64,000 nucleotides of DNA from positions 186,001 to 250,000 of the forward strand of contig NZ_WRPP01000010.1 of assembly GCF_009760405.1 (NCBI RefSeq), in the 5' to 3' direction. The DNA comes from Nocardia terrae (GTDB taxonomy: Bacteria; Actinomycetota; Actinomycetes; Mycobacteriales; Mycobacteriaceae). The notes below the pieces were generated by a model. That model was not told the origin of the DNA. It saw only the letters and a program-made list of their open reading frames with translations, and searched no databases. Position numbers and translations under genes: made by a program. Below are positions 41,059 through 48,510 of this stretch, in pieces. Positions within the stretch are counted from its first letter, which is position 1. Each line of letters begins with the position of its first letter.

Positions 41059-42189
41059 ATGTCTCCCACTCAGGACGAACCCGGGATGCGGTTGCAGCGG
41101 AGCAGCCGCGACACCGCCACTCTGATTCCGCGCCTCACCGAGTGGCTCGCCACGCAGCTACCGCCCGCCGCCGACCCTCGCCTGACCCTGCTCTCCGGTA
41201 TCGACAGCAACGGCATGTCGGCCGAAACCCTCGTGCTCACCATGGCCTGGACCGAGAACGGCCCGCAGCGGACCGACCTGATCGGCCGAATGGTCCCGGC
41301 CGCGGGCGATTTCCCGATTCTCGAGACCTACGACCTGCAAGCCCAGTTCGACACCATGCGCATCGTGGCCGAACAGAGCCGGGTGCCGGTCCCGCGGGTG
41401 CGATTCATCGAACCGACCGGGGAGGTGCTGGGCACGCCGTTCCTGCTGATGGACCGCGTCGAGGGCCTGGTGCCGCCCGACGTCATGCCCTACACCTTCG
41501 GTGACAACTGGCTCTTCGACGCCGACGCCGAACAGCGGCTTCGATTGCAGCACAGCACCATCCAGGCCCTCGCCGAGCTGCACGCCATTCCGGGCGCCGC
41601 CACCACCTTCGCCTTCCTCGACCCGCGACAGCCGGGGTCGAGCCCGCTGGAACGAACCCTGAACCGGGCGCGCAGCTGGTACGAATTCGCGGCTCGCGAC
41701 AGCGGGCGATCGCCGCTCGCGGAGCGAATCCTGGCCTGGCTCACCGCGAATCTGCCCGACACCTCCGGCGGCGAGACCGTCCTGTCCTGGGGTGACGCCC
41801 GCATCGGCAACTGCATGTATCGCGACTTCACGCCCGCCGCGGTGCTCGACTGGGAGCTGGCCACCATCGGTCCCCGCGAACTCGACCTGGCCTGGGTCAT
41901 CTTCGCGCACCGTGTCTTCCAGACCATCGCCGACACCTTCGGGCTGCCCGGCATGCCCGAGTTCCTCGACGAGAAGGACGTGAAGGCGGCCTATCGCGAG
42001 TATTCGGGCGTCGAGATCGGCGACCTCACCTGGTACACGCTGTTCGCCGCGCTCAACTACTGCGTCGTGTTCATGCGCGCGGGCGGCCGCCAGGTCCACT
42101 TCGGTGAGATGGAGCGGCCGGAGAGCATCGAGGTGCTCTTCCACCACAAGGCGCTCGTCGAGCTATTGCTGACCGAGATCGGCGCCTGA
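41059..42189 (+). CDS. APH-family phosphotransferase
   Basis: 376 aa protein-kinase-like fold of the aminoglycoside/choline phosphotransferase family. The nucleotide-binding N-lobe is present (~20-140, with FLLMDRVEGLVPPDVMP at the hinge). The catalytic loop reads LSWGDARIGNCMYRD, with 'SWGD' where many have 'HGD', and keeps catalytic Asp and Asn. The metal motif is VLDWELATIGPRELDLAW. This subfamily is common in mycolate actinomycetes next to acyl-CoA or LLM genes and is not a proven drug-resistance enzyme. The LLM oxidoreductase gene follows after 53 nt. Confidence 0.85.
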   Translation: MSPTQDEPGMRLQRSSRDTATLIPRLTEWLATQLPPAADPRLTLLSGIDSNGMSAETLVLTMAWTENGPQRTDLIGRMVPAAGDFPILETYDLQAQFDTMRIVAEQSRVPVPRVRFIEPTGEVLGTPFLLMDRVEGLVPPDVMPYTFGDNWLFDADAEQRLRLQHSTIQALAELHAIPGAATTFAFLDPRQPGSSPLERTLNRARSWYEFAARDSGRSPLAERILAWLTANLPDTSGGETVLSWGDARIGNCMYRDFTPAAVLDWELATIGPRELDLAWVIFAHRVFQTIADTFGLPGMPEFLDEKDVKAAYREYSGVEIGDLTWYTLFAALNYCVVFMRAGGRQVHFGEMERPESIEVLFHHKALVELLLTEIGA

Positions 42190-42242
42190 CTTCCGGCGTC
42201 GCCGCGCATCATTTCGAAACTAATTGGGGAGCAATACTTCTC

Positions 42243-43334
42243 GTGATCGACCAACTGAACGAACTGGCCTACTACTGCATCACCCGCCATCCCGCCGACG
42301 CCCGGGTGCTGTTCCCGGAGGCGCGCACGGCCGAGGAGATCGGCCTCGGCTCGTGCATGATCGGCGAGCGCATGACCGTCAAGGACTCCGCGGTGCTCTC
42401 GGGCGGGCTCGCCGGATGCACCACCGAGCTGGGCATCGCGGCGGCCGCCACCAATCACCACACCCGGCACCCGATGGTCACCGCGACGATCGGCTCCACC
42501 ATGCAGGCCATCAGCGAGGGCCGCTATGCCATGGCGTTCGGACGCGGCGTCACCGCGAACTGGAACGCCATCGGCCTGCCCGCGGTCACCGAGGCGCGAC
42601 TGCGGGATTTCGTCGGGATCCTGCGGCGGCTGTGGGCGGGGGAGACGATCCTGAATCACGATGGGCCTGCGGGCAAATGGCCCGTCCTGTATCACCAGAA
42701 CGGGCTCGAGGACTGCCCGCCGATCGGCTTCGTCGCGGTCGGTCCCAAGACCATGGAACTCGCCGGCGAGATCGGCGACTTCGTCGTCCTGCACACCTTC
42801 TTCTCCGACGAAGCCACCGCGAATTCCATTGCGGCGGTGCGCCGTGGCGCGGAACGGGCAGGCAAGGACCCCGACAGCGTGCGCATCTGGTCGTGCCTGG
42901 CCACCGCCAGTGACGCGCTCACCCCCGAGGACCAGCTCCGCCGGCGCGCGGGCCGGCTGGTGACCTACCTGCAGGCCTACGCCGACATCCTGATCGCCGC
43001 CAACGGCTGGGATCCGCAGGTGTGGGAGCGCATCCGCGCCACCCAGCTGTACCAGGACGCGGCGGCGGCCGGACCCATCGACGCCTCCGCCTCCGTCGAG
43101 GTGCTCGAGCAGCTGGATGCGATGCTCCCCGACGAATGGCTCGCCTCGGCCGCCTACGGCACGCCCGAGCAGTGCGTGCAGAAGATCTCGCGCGAGTACG
43201 ACCTCGGCTGCCACTCGGTGATCATGCACGGCGCGAGCCCGCACGAACTGGCCTCGGTAGTGTCCGCCTACCGCGCCGCACGACCCACCCTGCGGCGGGC
43301 CGTGGCGGCGAATCCGGGCAAGTTCCTCGACTGA
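42243..43334 (+). CDS. LLM-class F420-dependent oxidoreductase
   Basis: 363 aa from GTG 42243 (GGGGAGC upstream). The LLM barrel contains LFPEARTAEEIGLGSCMIGERM, NHHTRHPMVTATIGSTMQAISEGRYAMAFGRG and FVAVGPKTMELAGEIGDFVVL, fitting the TIGR03857-type F420-dependent subgroup. The C-terminal part has YGTPEQCVQKISREYDLGCHSVIMHG. It is likely co-transcribed with the phosphotransferase gene. It is convergent with mraY with 10 nt between stops. Substrate unknown. Confidence 0.85.
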   Translation: MIDQLNELAYYCITRHPADARVLFPEARTAEEIGLGSCMIGERMTVKDSAVLSGGLAGCTTELGIAAAATNHHTRHPMVTATIGSTMQAISEGRYAMAFGRGVTANWNAIGLPAVTEARLRDFVGILRRLWAGETILNHDGPAGKWPVLYHQNGLEDCPPIGFVAVGPKTMELAGEIGDFVVLHTFFSDEATANSIAAVRRGAERAGKDPDSVRIWSCLATASDALTPEDQLRRRAGRLVTYLQAYADILIAANGWDPQVWERIRATQLYQDAAAAGPIDASASVEVLEQLDAMLPDEWLASAAYGTPEQCVQKISREYDLGCHSVIMHGASPHELASVVSAYRAARPTLRRAVAANPGKFLD

Positions 43335-43344
43335 CCGGCGGTCG

Positions 43345-44424
43345 TCACACCGGGTCGGCGAGGACGAGGAACTCGCCGTAGAAGGCCATCAGACCGGCGG
43401 CGGAGGCGATGGCTGCCAGCAGCCAGAAGCGAATGGAGACAGTGGTTTCGGGCCAGCTGCTCAATTCGAAATGGTGGTGCAGCGGGGCCATTTTGAACAG
43501 GCGGCGGCTGGTGCTGCGGAACACGACGATCTGCAACAGGACCGACAGGATCTCGGCGCAGAACAGCGCACCGACGACGACCATCAGCAGTTCGGTGCGG
43601 GTGGTGATCGACAGGCCCGCCAGCAGGCCGCCGAGCGCCAGCGAACCGGTGTCGCCCATGAAGATCTTCGCCGGTGCGGCGTTCCACCACAGGAATCCGA
43701 CGCACGCGCCGCCCGCCGCCGCGCAGACGAGCGCCAGGTCCAGCGGGTCGCGCACCGCGTAGCAGCCCGCGCCCGGCCGGGTGGTGCAGGCATTGGTGTA
43801 CTGCCAGAAGGTGATCAGCACGTAGGCGCCCAGCGTCAGGCCCATCGACCCGGCGGCCAATCCGTCCAGGCCGTCGGTGATATTGACCGCGTTCGACCAC
43901 GCCACCACCAGGAAGCACACGGCCAGCAGGAACAGGATCGGGGTGAGCGACAGCCAGGTGTCGCGCACGATCGATACGTGCCTGCTGGCCGGGGTCAGGC
44001 CCGTGCTGTTGGGGAAACGCAGCGCCAGCACACCGAAGATGATCGCGGCGCCGAACTGGCCGATGTACTTGCCCTTGGCGGTCAGCCCGAGATTGCGGCG
44101 CCTGGACAGCTTGATGAAGTCGTCGAGAAACCCGACGATCCCGAGGGCGGTCGCCAAGCCCAGCACCAGCAGGCCCGATGCCGACATCCCGGGCGAGTTC
44201 GAGCCCAGGCCGATCAGATGTGATCCGAGATACCCGGCCCACATGCCGATCACGATCGCGATCCCGCCCATGGTCGGCGTGCCGCGCTTGGCCTGGTGAC
44301 TCTGCGGCCCCTCCGCCCGGATCTCCTGTCCCAGCTTCACCCGTGTGAAAACCCGAACGAGTATCGGCGTCAACGCAATCGAGACCGCCAACGCGATCGA
44401 GGCCGCAAACAGGATGTCTCTCAT
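43345..44424 (-). CDS. mraY: Phospho-N-acetylmuramoyl-pentapeptide transferase
   Basis: 359 aa with 10 membrane helices. All MraY hallmarks are intact: QSHQAKRGTPTMGGI near the N-terminus, GFLDDFIKL (D101, D102), SNAVNITDGLDGLAAG (D184, D187), MGDTGSLALGG (D258) and the cytoplasmic APLHHHFE (H316-318). It transfers phospho-MurNAc-pentapeptide from UDP to undecaprenyl phosphate, giving lipid I. It is not within a division/cell-wall cluster: no murE, murF, murD, ftsW or murG lies nearby. RBS GGGGGG before ATG 44424. It could be a second copy; self-resistance to a MraY inhibitor or a specialised wall are possibilities (inference). Confidence 0.95.
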   Translation of the reverse strand: MRDILFAASIALAVSIALTPILVRVFTRVKLGQEIRAEGPQSHQAKRGTPTMGGIAIVIGMWAGYLGSHLIGLGSNSPGMSASGLLVLGLATALGIVGFLDDFIKLSRRRNLGLTAKGKYIGQFGAAIIFGVLALRFPNSTGLTPASRHVSIVRDTWLSLTPILFLLAVCFLVVAWSNAVNITDGLDGLAAGSMGLTLGAYVLITFWQYTNACTTRPGAGCYAVRDPLDLALVCAAAGGACVGFLWWNAAPAKIFMGDTGSLALGGLLAGLSITTRTELLMVVVGALFCAEILSVLLQIVVFRSTSRRLFKMAPLHHHFELSSWPETTVSIRFWLLAAIASAAGLMAFYGEFLVLADPV

Positions 44425-44531
44425 CCGCCCCCCTGGGAACCACTTGCGCGGCGGGATCCGCCGACCTGACACACTTACCGAATCGCAAGAATGTTAGCCA
44501 CCGAACCGGACGGCGGCCTCCGCAAAACCTT

Positions 44532-44561
44532 TTGGCCGATCACCGCGATGCCTGCTACCGT
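44532..44561 (+). promoter_or_regulatory. Candidate promoter of the leader-peptide/hydrolase transcript
   Basis: TTGGCC (44532-44537), an 18-nt spacer and TACCGT (44556-44561) lie ~36 nt before the leader ORF. AAAACCTTTT (44524-44533) directly upstream of the -35 resembles the AT-rich block of WhiB7-controlled promoters. Weak evidence by sequence alone. Confidence 0.35.
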
Positions 44562-44597
44562 GCGGAGGCCGTGCAACAAACCGAGGAGGTGGTATCC

Positions 44598-44651
44598 GTG
44601 AACGCAGTATCGACATGGGTGCTCCCCTCCGGGGTCACGGTCGGGCGGTAG
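44598..44651 (+). CDS. 17-aa leader peptide (uORF)
   Basis: GTG at 44598 is preceded by an excellent Shine-Dalgarno (GAGGAGGT, 44583-44590) at ideal spacing and encodes VNAVSTWVLPSGVTVGR before TAG at 44649-44651. The next gene starts 45 nt later with a weaker RBS. A short peptide with a better RBS than the gene it precedes, followed by mutually exclusive hairpins, is the layout of a translational or transcriptional attenuator. The peptide itself resembles nothing I recognise. Confidence 0.55.
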   Translation: MNAVSTWVLPSGVTVGR

Positions 44652-44688
44652 GTCGTCCGGGAGCGCCGTTCAGAGCACTCCCGAAAGG
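44618..44688 (+). promoter_or_regulatory. Attenuator-like alternative hairpins
   Basis: GGTGCTCCC (44618-44626), within the leader ORF, can pair with GGGAGCGCC (44659-44667) including one G-U. Alternatively CGGGAG (44658-44663) pairs with CTCCCG (44678-44683), whose 3' arm touches the GAAAGG ribosome site (44683-44688) of the hydrolase. A ribosome on the leader would disrupt the first pairing and allow the second, changing access to the hydrolase RBS. Function inferred from complementarity only. Confidence 0.45.
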
Positions 44689-44695
44689 CACGACC

Positions 44696-45433
44696 GTGCA
44701 ATTCACTTCCGAAAAACGCCTCGACGACGACACTCTCGAGCGCGAATTCACTCTCGGCGAGATCTCCGGCATCCTGTGGACGCCCGGATCCGCTGCCACA
44801 CCGACCCCGCTGATCCTGCTCGGGCAACCCGGCGGGCTCGGGCTGCGCAAGATGTACCCCCGATTGGCGGCCCGGGCCAAGGCCGCGGCGGCGGAAGGCA
44901 TCGCCACGGCCACCATCGAACTGCCGGAGACCGGTGACCGGCCTGTTTCGGCGGCCAGCAAGCAGGCCCGGACCGACCTGCGCGCGGCATTGCAGGCCGG
45001 GGAGCCGGTGACCGATGACATCATCGATCGGCTCACCCTGCCGCTGGTCGACCAGTCGGTCCCGGAATGGCAGGCCACCCTGGATGCCCTGCTGGAACTG
45101 CCCGAGATCGGCGGACCGGTCGGGTTCGCGGGCGGGGTGATCGCCATCGGCGTCCGCCTGGCGGTGGTCGAGCCGCGCATCGTCGCGGCCGGTCTCTTCG
45201 CCGGAAGTTACGTCCCCCGCTCCACTTTCGAGGAGGCCCGCCGGGTCACCATCCCGCTGCACGTCCTGCTGCAGTGGGACGACGAAGGCAACGACCGGCA
45301 GATGGCCCTGGATCTCTTCGACGCCTTCGCCTCCAAGGAGAAGACACTGCTGGCCAACATGGGCGGCCACACCGGCGTCCCGCAACACGCGGGCGAGGAC
45401 GGAAACCGGTTCTTCGCCCGGCATCTGAAGTGA
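44696..45433 (+). CDS. Alpha/beta-hydrolase fold protein
   Basis: 245 aa from GTG 44696. The order of segments (PLILLGQPGGLG for the oxyanion region; VGFAGGVIAIG at the nucleophile elbow; HVLLQWDDEGNDRQMALDLF; MGGHTGVPQHAGEDG for the base His) is that of a dienelactone-hydrolase-like alpha/beta hydrolase. The elbow reads G-F-A-G-G with Ala at the nucleophile position, so catalysis may be altered. Upstream is a 17-aa leader ORF with alternative hairpins, suggesting induction by an agent that stalls ribosomes. The substrate may be a drug or a stress metabolite (inference). Confidence 0.75.
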   Translation: MQFTSEKRLDDDTLEREFTLGEISGILWTPGSAATPTPLILLGQPGGLGLRKMYPRLAARAKAAAAEGIATATIELPETGDRPVSAASKQARTDLRAALQAGEPVTDDIIDRLTLPLVDQSVPEWQATLDALLELPEIGGPVGFAGGVIAIGVRLAVVEPRIVAAGLFAGSYVPRSTFEEARRVTIPLHVLLQWDDEGNDRQMALDLFDAFASKEKTLLANMGGHTGVPQHAGEDGNRFFARHLK

Positions 45434-45486
45434 TCCCGGGCCGTCCGGTCGCGGGCGAACGGTAGGAGCCGGCCCGCGGACTCACA

Positions 45487-45541
45487 GCCGCCCTGATCAT
45501 GGCGGTACCGGCCATCGCCGGTGCCGACCGGTCAGGGCGGC
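45487..45541. terminator. Nested hairpin between convergent genes
   Basis: GCCGCCCTGA (45487-45496) and TCAGGGCGGC (45532-45541) form a perfect 10-bp stem enclosing a second hairpin (ACCGGC, loop CATC, GCCGGT). It lies 53 nt after the hydrolase stop and 43 nt beyond the end of the convergent LURP-one gene. GC-rich, without T-tract; a probable termination or RNA-stability element for both. Confidence 0.5.
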
Positions 45542-45584
45542 GCGGCTCCGCGCCGGGAGAGCTGGCACCGACCGCGCGAACCCG

Positions 45585-46073
45585 CTATTCGAGGGCGCGT
45601 TCGGACGCGACCAGCTCGTCGATGCACACCACGATCGCCAGCGCCAGCGGCACATTCGGGTGATAGATCTCCACCCCGTAGGTGTCGCGGATCCGGAACC
45701 ACTTGCGCGAGGTCTCCGCGACCACTCCCTGCGGTCCCTCCAAGGCGTAGTTCTTCTCGATCAGGTCGCCGCGGGCGATCCACTACTCCCCATCGGCCAG
45801 CGAGATCCGGAAACTGTGCCGGACCGGACTGAACAGCTTCTTCCGGATCGTCGCGGCATGCGCGCCACCGGATTTCACCACCATGGTGTCGCGCAACGCC
45901 AGCACCTTCTTGTGCGCGTGGGCGTACACCTCGCCCTGCGGTCCCTTCAACTCGAATCCCCGCCGAAACGAGAACACCTTGCCGTCAACCAGAAACGCCC
46001 GATTCCCACCCTCATCGGTCACCCAATAGTCGTTCCCGAGACTGAGCACCCGATGCCGCATCACATATCGCAC
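45585..46073 (-). pseudogene. LURP-one-related (scramblase-like) gene with internal nonsense codon
   Basis: Reading from GTG 46073 the protein is a full LURP-one/YxjI-type barrel: RYVMRHRVLSLGNDYWVTDE, FLVDGKVFSFRRGFEL, KKVLALRDTMVV, ATIRKKLFSPVRHSFRI, then SLADGE followed by TAG (45785-45783). In the same frame it continues WIARGDLIEKNYALEG, KWFRIRDTYGVEIYHP and LALAIVVCIDELVAS to a stop at 45587-45585. Both halves match the family and together give its usual ~160 aa. One base change (GAG or similar to TAG) interrupts it. Either a recent inactivation or a base-call error. Confidence 0.8.
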
Positions 46074-46242
46074 GAGGCCAGTCTGCCGAACGCCGACCGT
46101 CGCCGCTCGAGACGAGCCTGAGAATCTCACGACGATTGCGCCACGGAGGACTTATCCATCCGGGGTGCGGCTGCGAACACCTTGTAACGCCCCGGGCCCG
46201 TGTCGGCCGGGGTGACGGCTCGGTCGGATGAGGTGCTCGGCA

Positions 46243-46872
46243 ATGGAATTCGAAGGCGTGCTGGCCGCTTCCCGGACTCACCTCGATGTCGTTCGGCTCG
46301 CGGAGACGTTGAAGCGGGTCCATCGGCTGCCGGTGGCGGGTGTCGAGGCCGCGGGGTGGGATCCGTTCGCCGGGCTGGCGCGGGGAATCGTCGCGGCGGA
46401 CCTGCTCGACGGGGAGGATCGACGGTGGGTGACCGGGTACCTGTCCGAATTGCGAGGGCGTTGGAAGGGGCTGCCCAGCGGCGCGGCCGCATCCGTCATC
46501 CACGGCACGACGTGGATCGATCGGGTGATCACCGGCGACGACGACTGCGCGAGCGCATTGACGTTGGGAGCGAGCGCGATCGGGCCGCCGGAGTGGGACC
46601 TGGTGCCTATCGCCATGGCGTACTGGTCATTTGGATGGATCGGCACGGCCCCGTACGGGGCGTTCTGCCGGACCTACGGCCAGGACGTGGCGCGGTGCGG
46701 CCGCTACTACCTGCTCCGGGACATCCAGGAGTTGGCGATGACCATCGCGGCCCTGCGGTCCGCGAACGGCGATCCGCGGCAGCGCAGCCAAGCCGAACGC
46801 CGACTCGCGTCGATACGCGGCGACATCGGGCCACGACCGTGGCCGGGCTGGCTGCCTATCCCGATTGTCTGA
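46243..46872 (+). pseudogene. Truncated, catalytically dead APH-type phosphotransferase
   Basis: 209 aa equal to the C-lobe of an APH-family kinase: AETLKRVHRLPVAG, GWDPFAGLARGIVAADLL, WKGLPSGAAASVIHGTTWIDRVI, AIGPPEWDLVPIAMAYWSFGW and RDIQELAMTIAAL. The N-lobe for ATP binding is absent. The catalytic H-G-D-x4-N has become HGTTWIDR (Asp to Thr, Asn to Arg), and the metal-binding D-F-D before AIGPPEWDL is replaced by LGA. The frame is open, with GAGGTG before ATG 46243, so a small protein may still be made, but it cannot be an active kinase. Confidence 0.75.
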
Positions 46873-47211
46873 CGATGTACTTCATTTCGACCTGAGGGGC
46901 GGCGGCCATCACGCCGCCCGCCTCGATCCATTCGCCGTTGACGCGGGCGGCGTCGCGGGCCGGGTTGTAGATGTCCTCCTCGCCGGCGAACAGGCCGTCA
47001 CCGGCGTAGACCAACCGCGTCGTATTGGGCAACCAGAATTCCACGCCGGGCTCGGTCGGATGGTCGAGCAGGTTCTTGATGCCGACCACGACGGCGTCGT
47101 TGTCCTCGTCGTAGGCGATCCACTCGTGCGGGAAACGCATGTGCGGGAACGAAGGTGCCGGCTGTAGTGGTGCAGTGCGTCTTCCAGCTCGGCTCGGCTG
47201 AATTTGCCCAT
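46856..47211 (-). pseudogene. SnoaL-like/NTF2 gene with internal deletion and frameshift
   Basis: ATG 47211 begins a normal SnoaL N-terminus (GKFSRAELEDALHHY). In another frame, from about 47170 to 46856, the C-terminal half follows: FPHMRFPHEWIAYDEDNDAVVVGIKNLL, NTTRLVYAGDGLFAGEEDIYNPARDAA and EWIEAGG. About 50 residues expected between these parts, including the strands with the usual D/H residues, are missing, and the frame changes at the junction. An internal deletion of length not divisible by three explains this. Its 3' end overlaps the decayed phosphotransferase gene by 17 nt. Confidence 0.75.
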
Positions 47212-47312
47212 GGTGCATCTCTTTTCGCTCGTACGCGCCGCATCGACACGTACGAGCGAATTGATCACTATCGCTTGAAGCCGTCAATGGCCGTCTTACA
47301 GAACGGGACCGG

Positions 47313-48155
47313 TTACTGCTTCAGGAGCGTCGCGACCTGGAGGTGCGGCCAGTCGATCTGCTTGGCGGGATCGGGATTCGGACCCGCCGGGAAGCGCAGG
47401 ATCGACTGCTGGCTGTACTGGAGTTGCAGTGCCTCGGACTCGTCCGAGCCCTGCAGCGTCTCCAACCAGAAGGTGGAGTGCAGGGTGGTCGCGTCGGCAT
47501 TGGCGGAGACGAACCCGATATTGCGGATATCGCCGTCGCCGGTGCGCACGTCGAGGGTGGTGGTGTTCACCACCGTCTGCTCCTTGAGGACGGCGGTGAG
47601 CAGAACCGTCGGATCCTGCAGGGCCGCGTCGGGAATCCCGGCCGGGAGCACGGTGCCCGTGGGCGGGAAATAGCCACCGCCGAAGGTGAATCCGGTCGGG
47701 ACCGAGCTGAGCGGTGAAATGGTCGGCGCCCCGGGGATATCCGGCACCTCGGGGCCTTGCGCCAGGAAGGCGTCACCGTGCGGGACAGTGGCCATCCGCA
47801 CCAGTGCGGGACCGGCCGCGGGTTCGGTGGTGGCCGGGACATACAGCCACATCCCGGTCTCCACGTGCACCGCCTCGTTGGTGGCGGCGTCACTGATGTG
47901 CTGCAGATAGTGCACGCCACGGAAGACGATGTCGTCCTGTGCGCTCCCGCGGTTGGGTATCGGCGCGCCGATCGCGGTGAACGTCAACGTCTCCCTGGTG
48001 GCGGTGAGCTTCAGATGGAACGGATCGCCGTTGCGCGCCGGCAATTCCACCAGACTGAAGCCCGAACCCATCCAGGTTCCGGGCAGATTCCGCAATGGGC
48101 CCAGGTCCGCGATGGATATTGCCGTCGGCGCCGCAGCGCGAAAGAGCTCGGTCAT
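47313..48155 (-). CDS. Heme-binding nitrobindin/FABP-like protein
   Basis: 280 aa. LPGTWMGSGFSLVELP (~24-39) is the GxWxGxG-type motif of the THAP4/nitrobindin-like beta-barrel heme-binding family. Further strands include HVETGMWLYVPATTEP, VRMATVPHGDAFLAQG and WLETLQGSDESEALQLQYSQQSILRFPAG. Proteins of this kind bind ferric heme; the length exceeds the minimal ~160-aa nitrobindin. ATG 48155 is supported by the family-like N-terminus. Physiological role unknown. Confidence 0.75.
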   Translation of the reverse strand: MTELFRAAAPTAISIADLGPLRNLPGTWMGSGFSLVELPARNGDPFHLKLTATRETLTFTAIGAPIPNRGSAQDDIVFRGVHYLQHISDAATNEAVHVETGMWLYVPATTEPAAGPALVRMATVPHGDAFLAQGPEVPDIPGAPTISPLSSVPTGFTFGGGYFPPTGTVLPAGIPDAALQDPTVLLTAVLKEQTVVNTTTLDVRTGDGDIRNIGFVSANADATTLHSTFWLETLQGSDESEALQLQYSQQSILRFPAGPNPDPAKQIDWPHLQVATLLKQ

Positions 48156-48226
48156 CTTTTCCCCCGATGTCGAAGTATCCTCCCGACATCAAGGTTTTAC
48201 CGGCTTTCGCCGGAGAAGTCACTCGA

Positions 48227-48436
48227 TTACGAGGAACTCGAGCTGGGTTGCGGCAGTTTGCAATCCGACACTTTGGGGTCGAGCCCGAGGTAGTTCAGCG
48301 GACCGGCGACCACGTTCACGGCGATGGTGCCGAAATCGCTGCACTCCTGGCTCACATGGGTGAGATAGCCACGCTGTCCGGCGGCCACCAGCCCGACGAC
48401 CAGCCACGCGAACACCAGCAGTGAACCCAGACGCAT
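48227..48436 (-). CDS. Small membrane protein (hypothetical)
   Basis: 69 aa from ATG 48436 (MRLGSLLVFAWLVVGLVAAGQRGYL). One N-terminal helix could be a membrane anchor or uncleaved signal. Two cysteines (QECSDFG and VSDCKLPQP) flank TIAVNVVAGPLNYLGLDP. Very similar small proteins are widespread in mycolate actinomycetes, by my recollection, without assigned function. RBS GGGAG precedes the start. Confidence 0.7.
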   Translation of the reverse strand: MRLGSLLVFAWLVVGLVAAGQRGYLTHVSQECSDFGTIAVNVVAGPLNYLGLDPKVSDCKLPQPSSSSS

Positions 48437-48510
48437 GACCGATCTCCCTGTTCCGGACGCCTTCCTCATCATGCCAGCCGTACTCCGGACGCGGCGCGCC
48501 CGGCTCCCGA

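Noticed and set aside
41059..42189. Calling the phosphotransferase an aminoglycoside-resistance gene
   Set aside because: The catalytic loop and neighbours fit the broad APH-like group of mycolate actinomycetes; nothing specific to drug substrates is visible.
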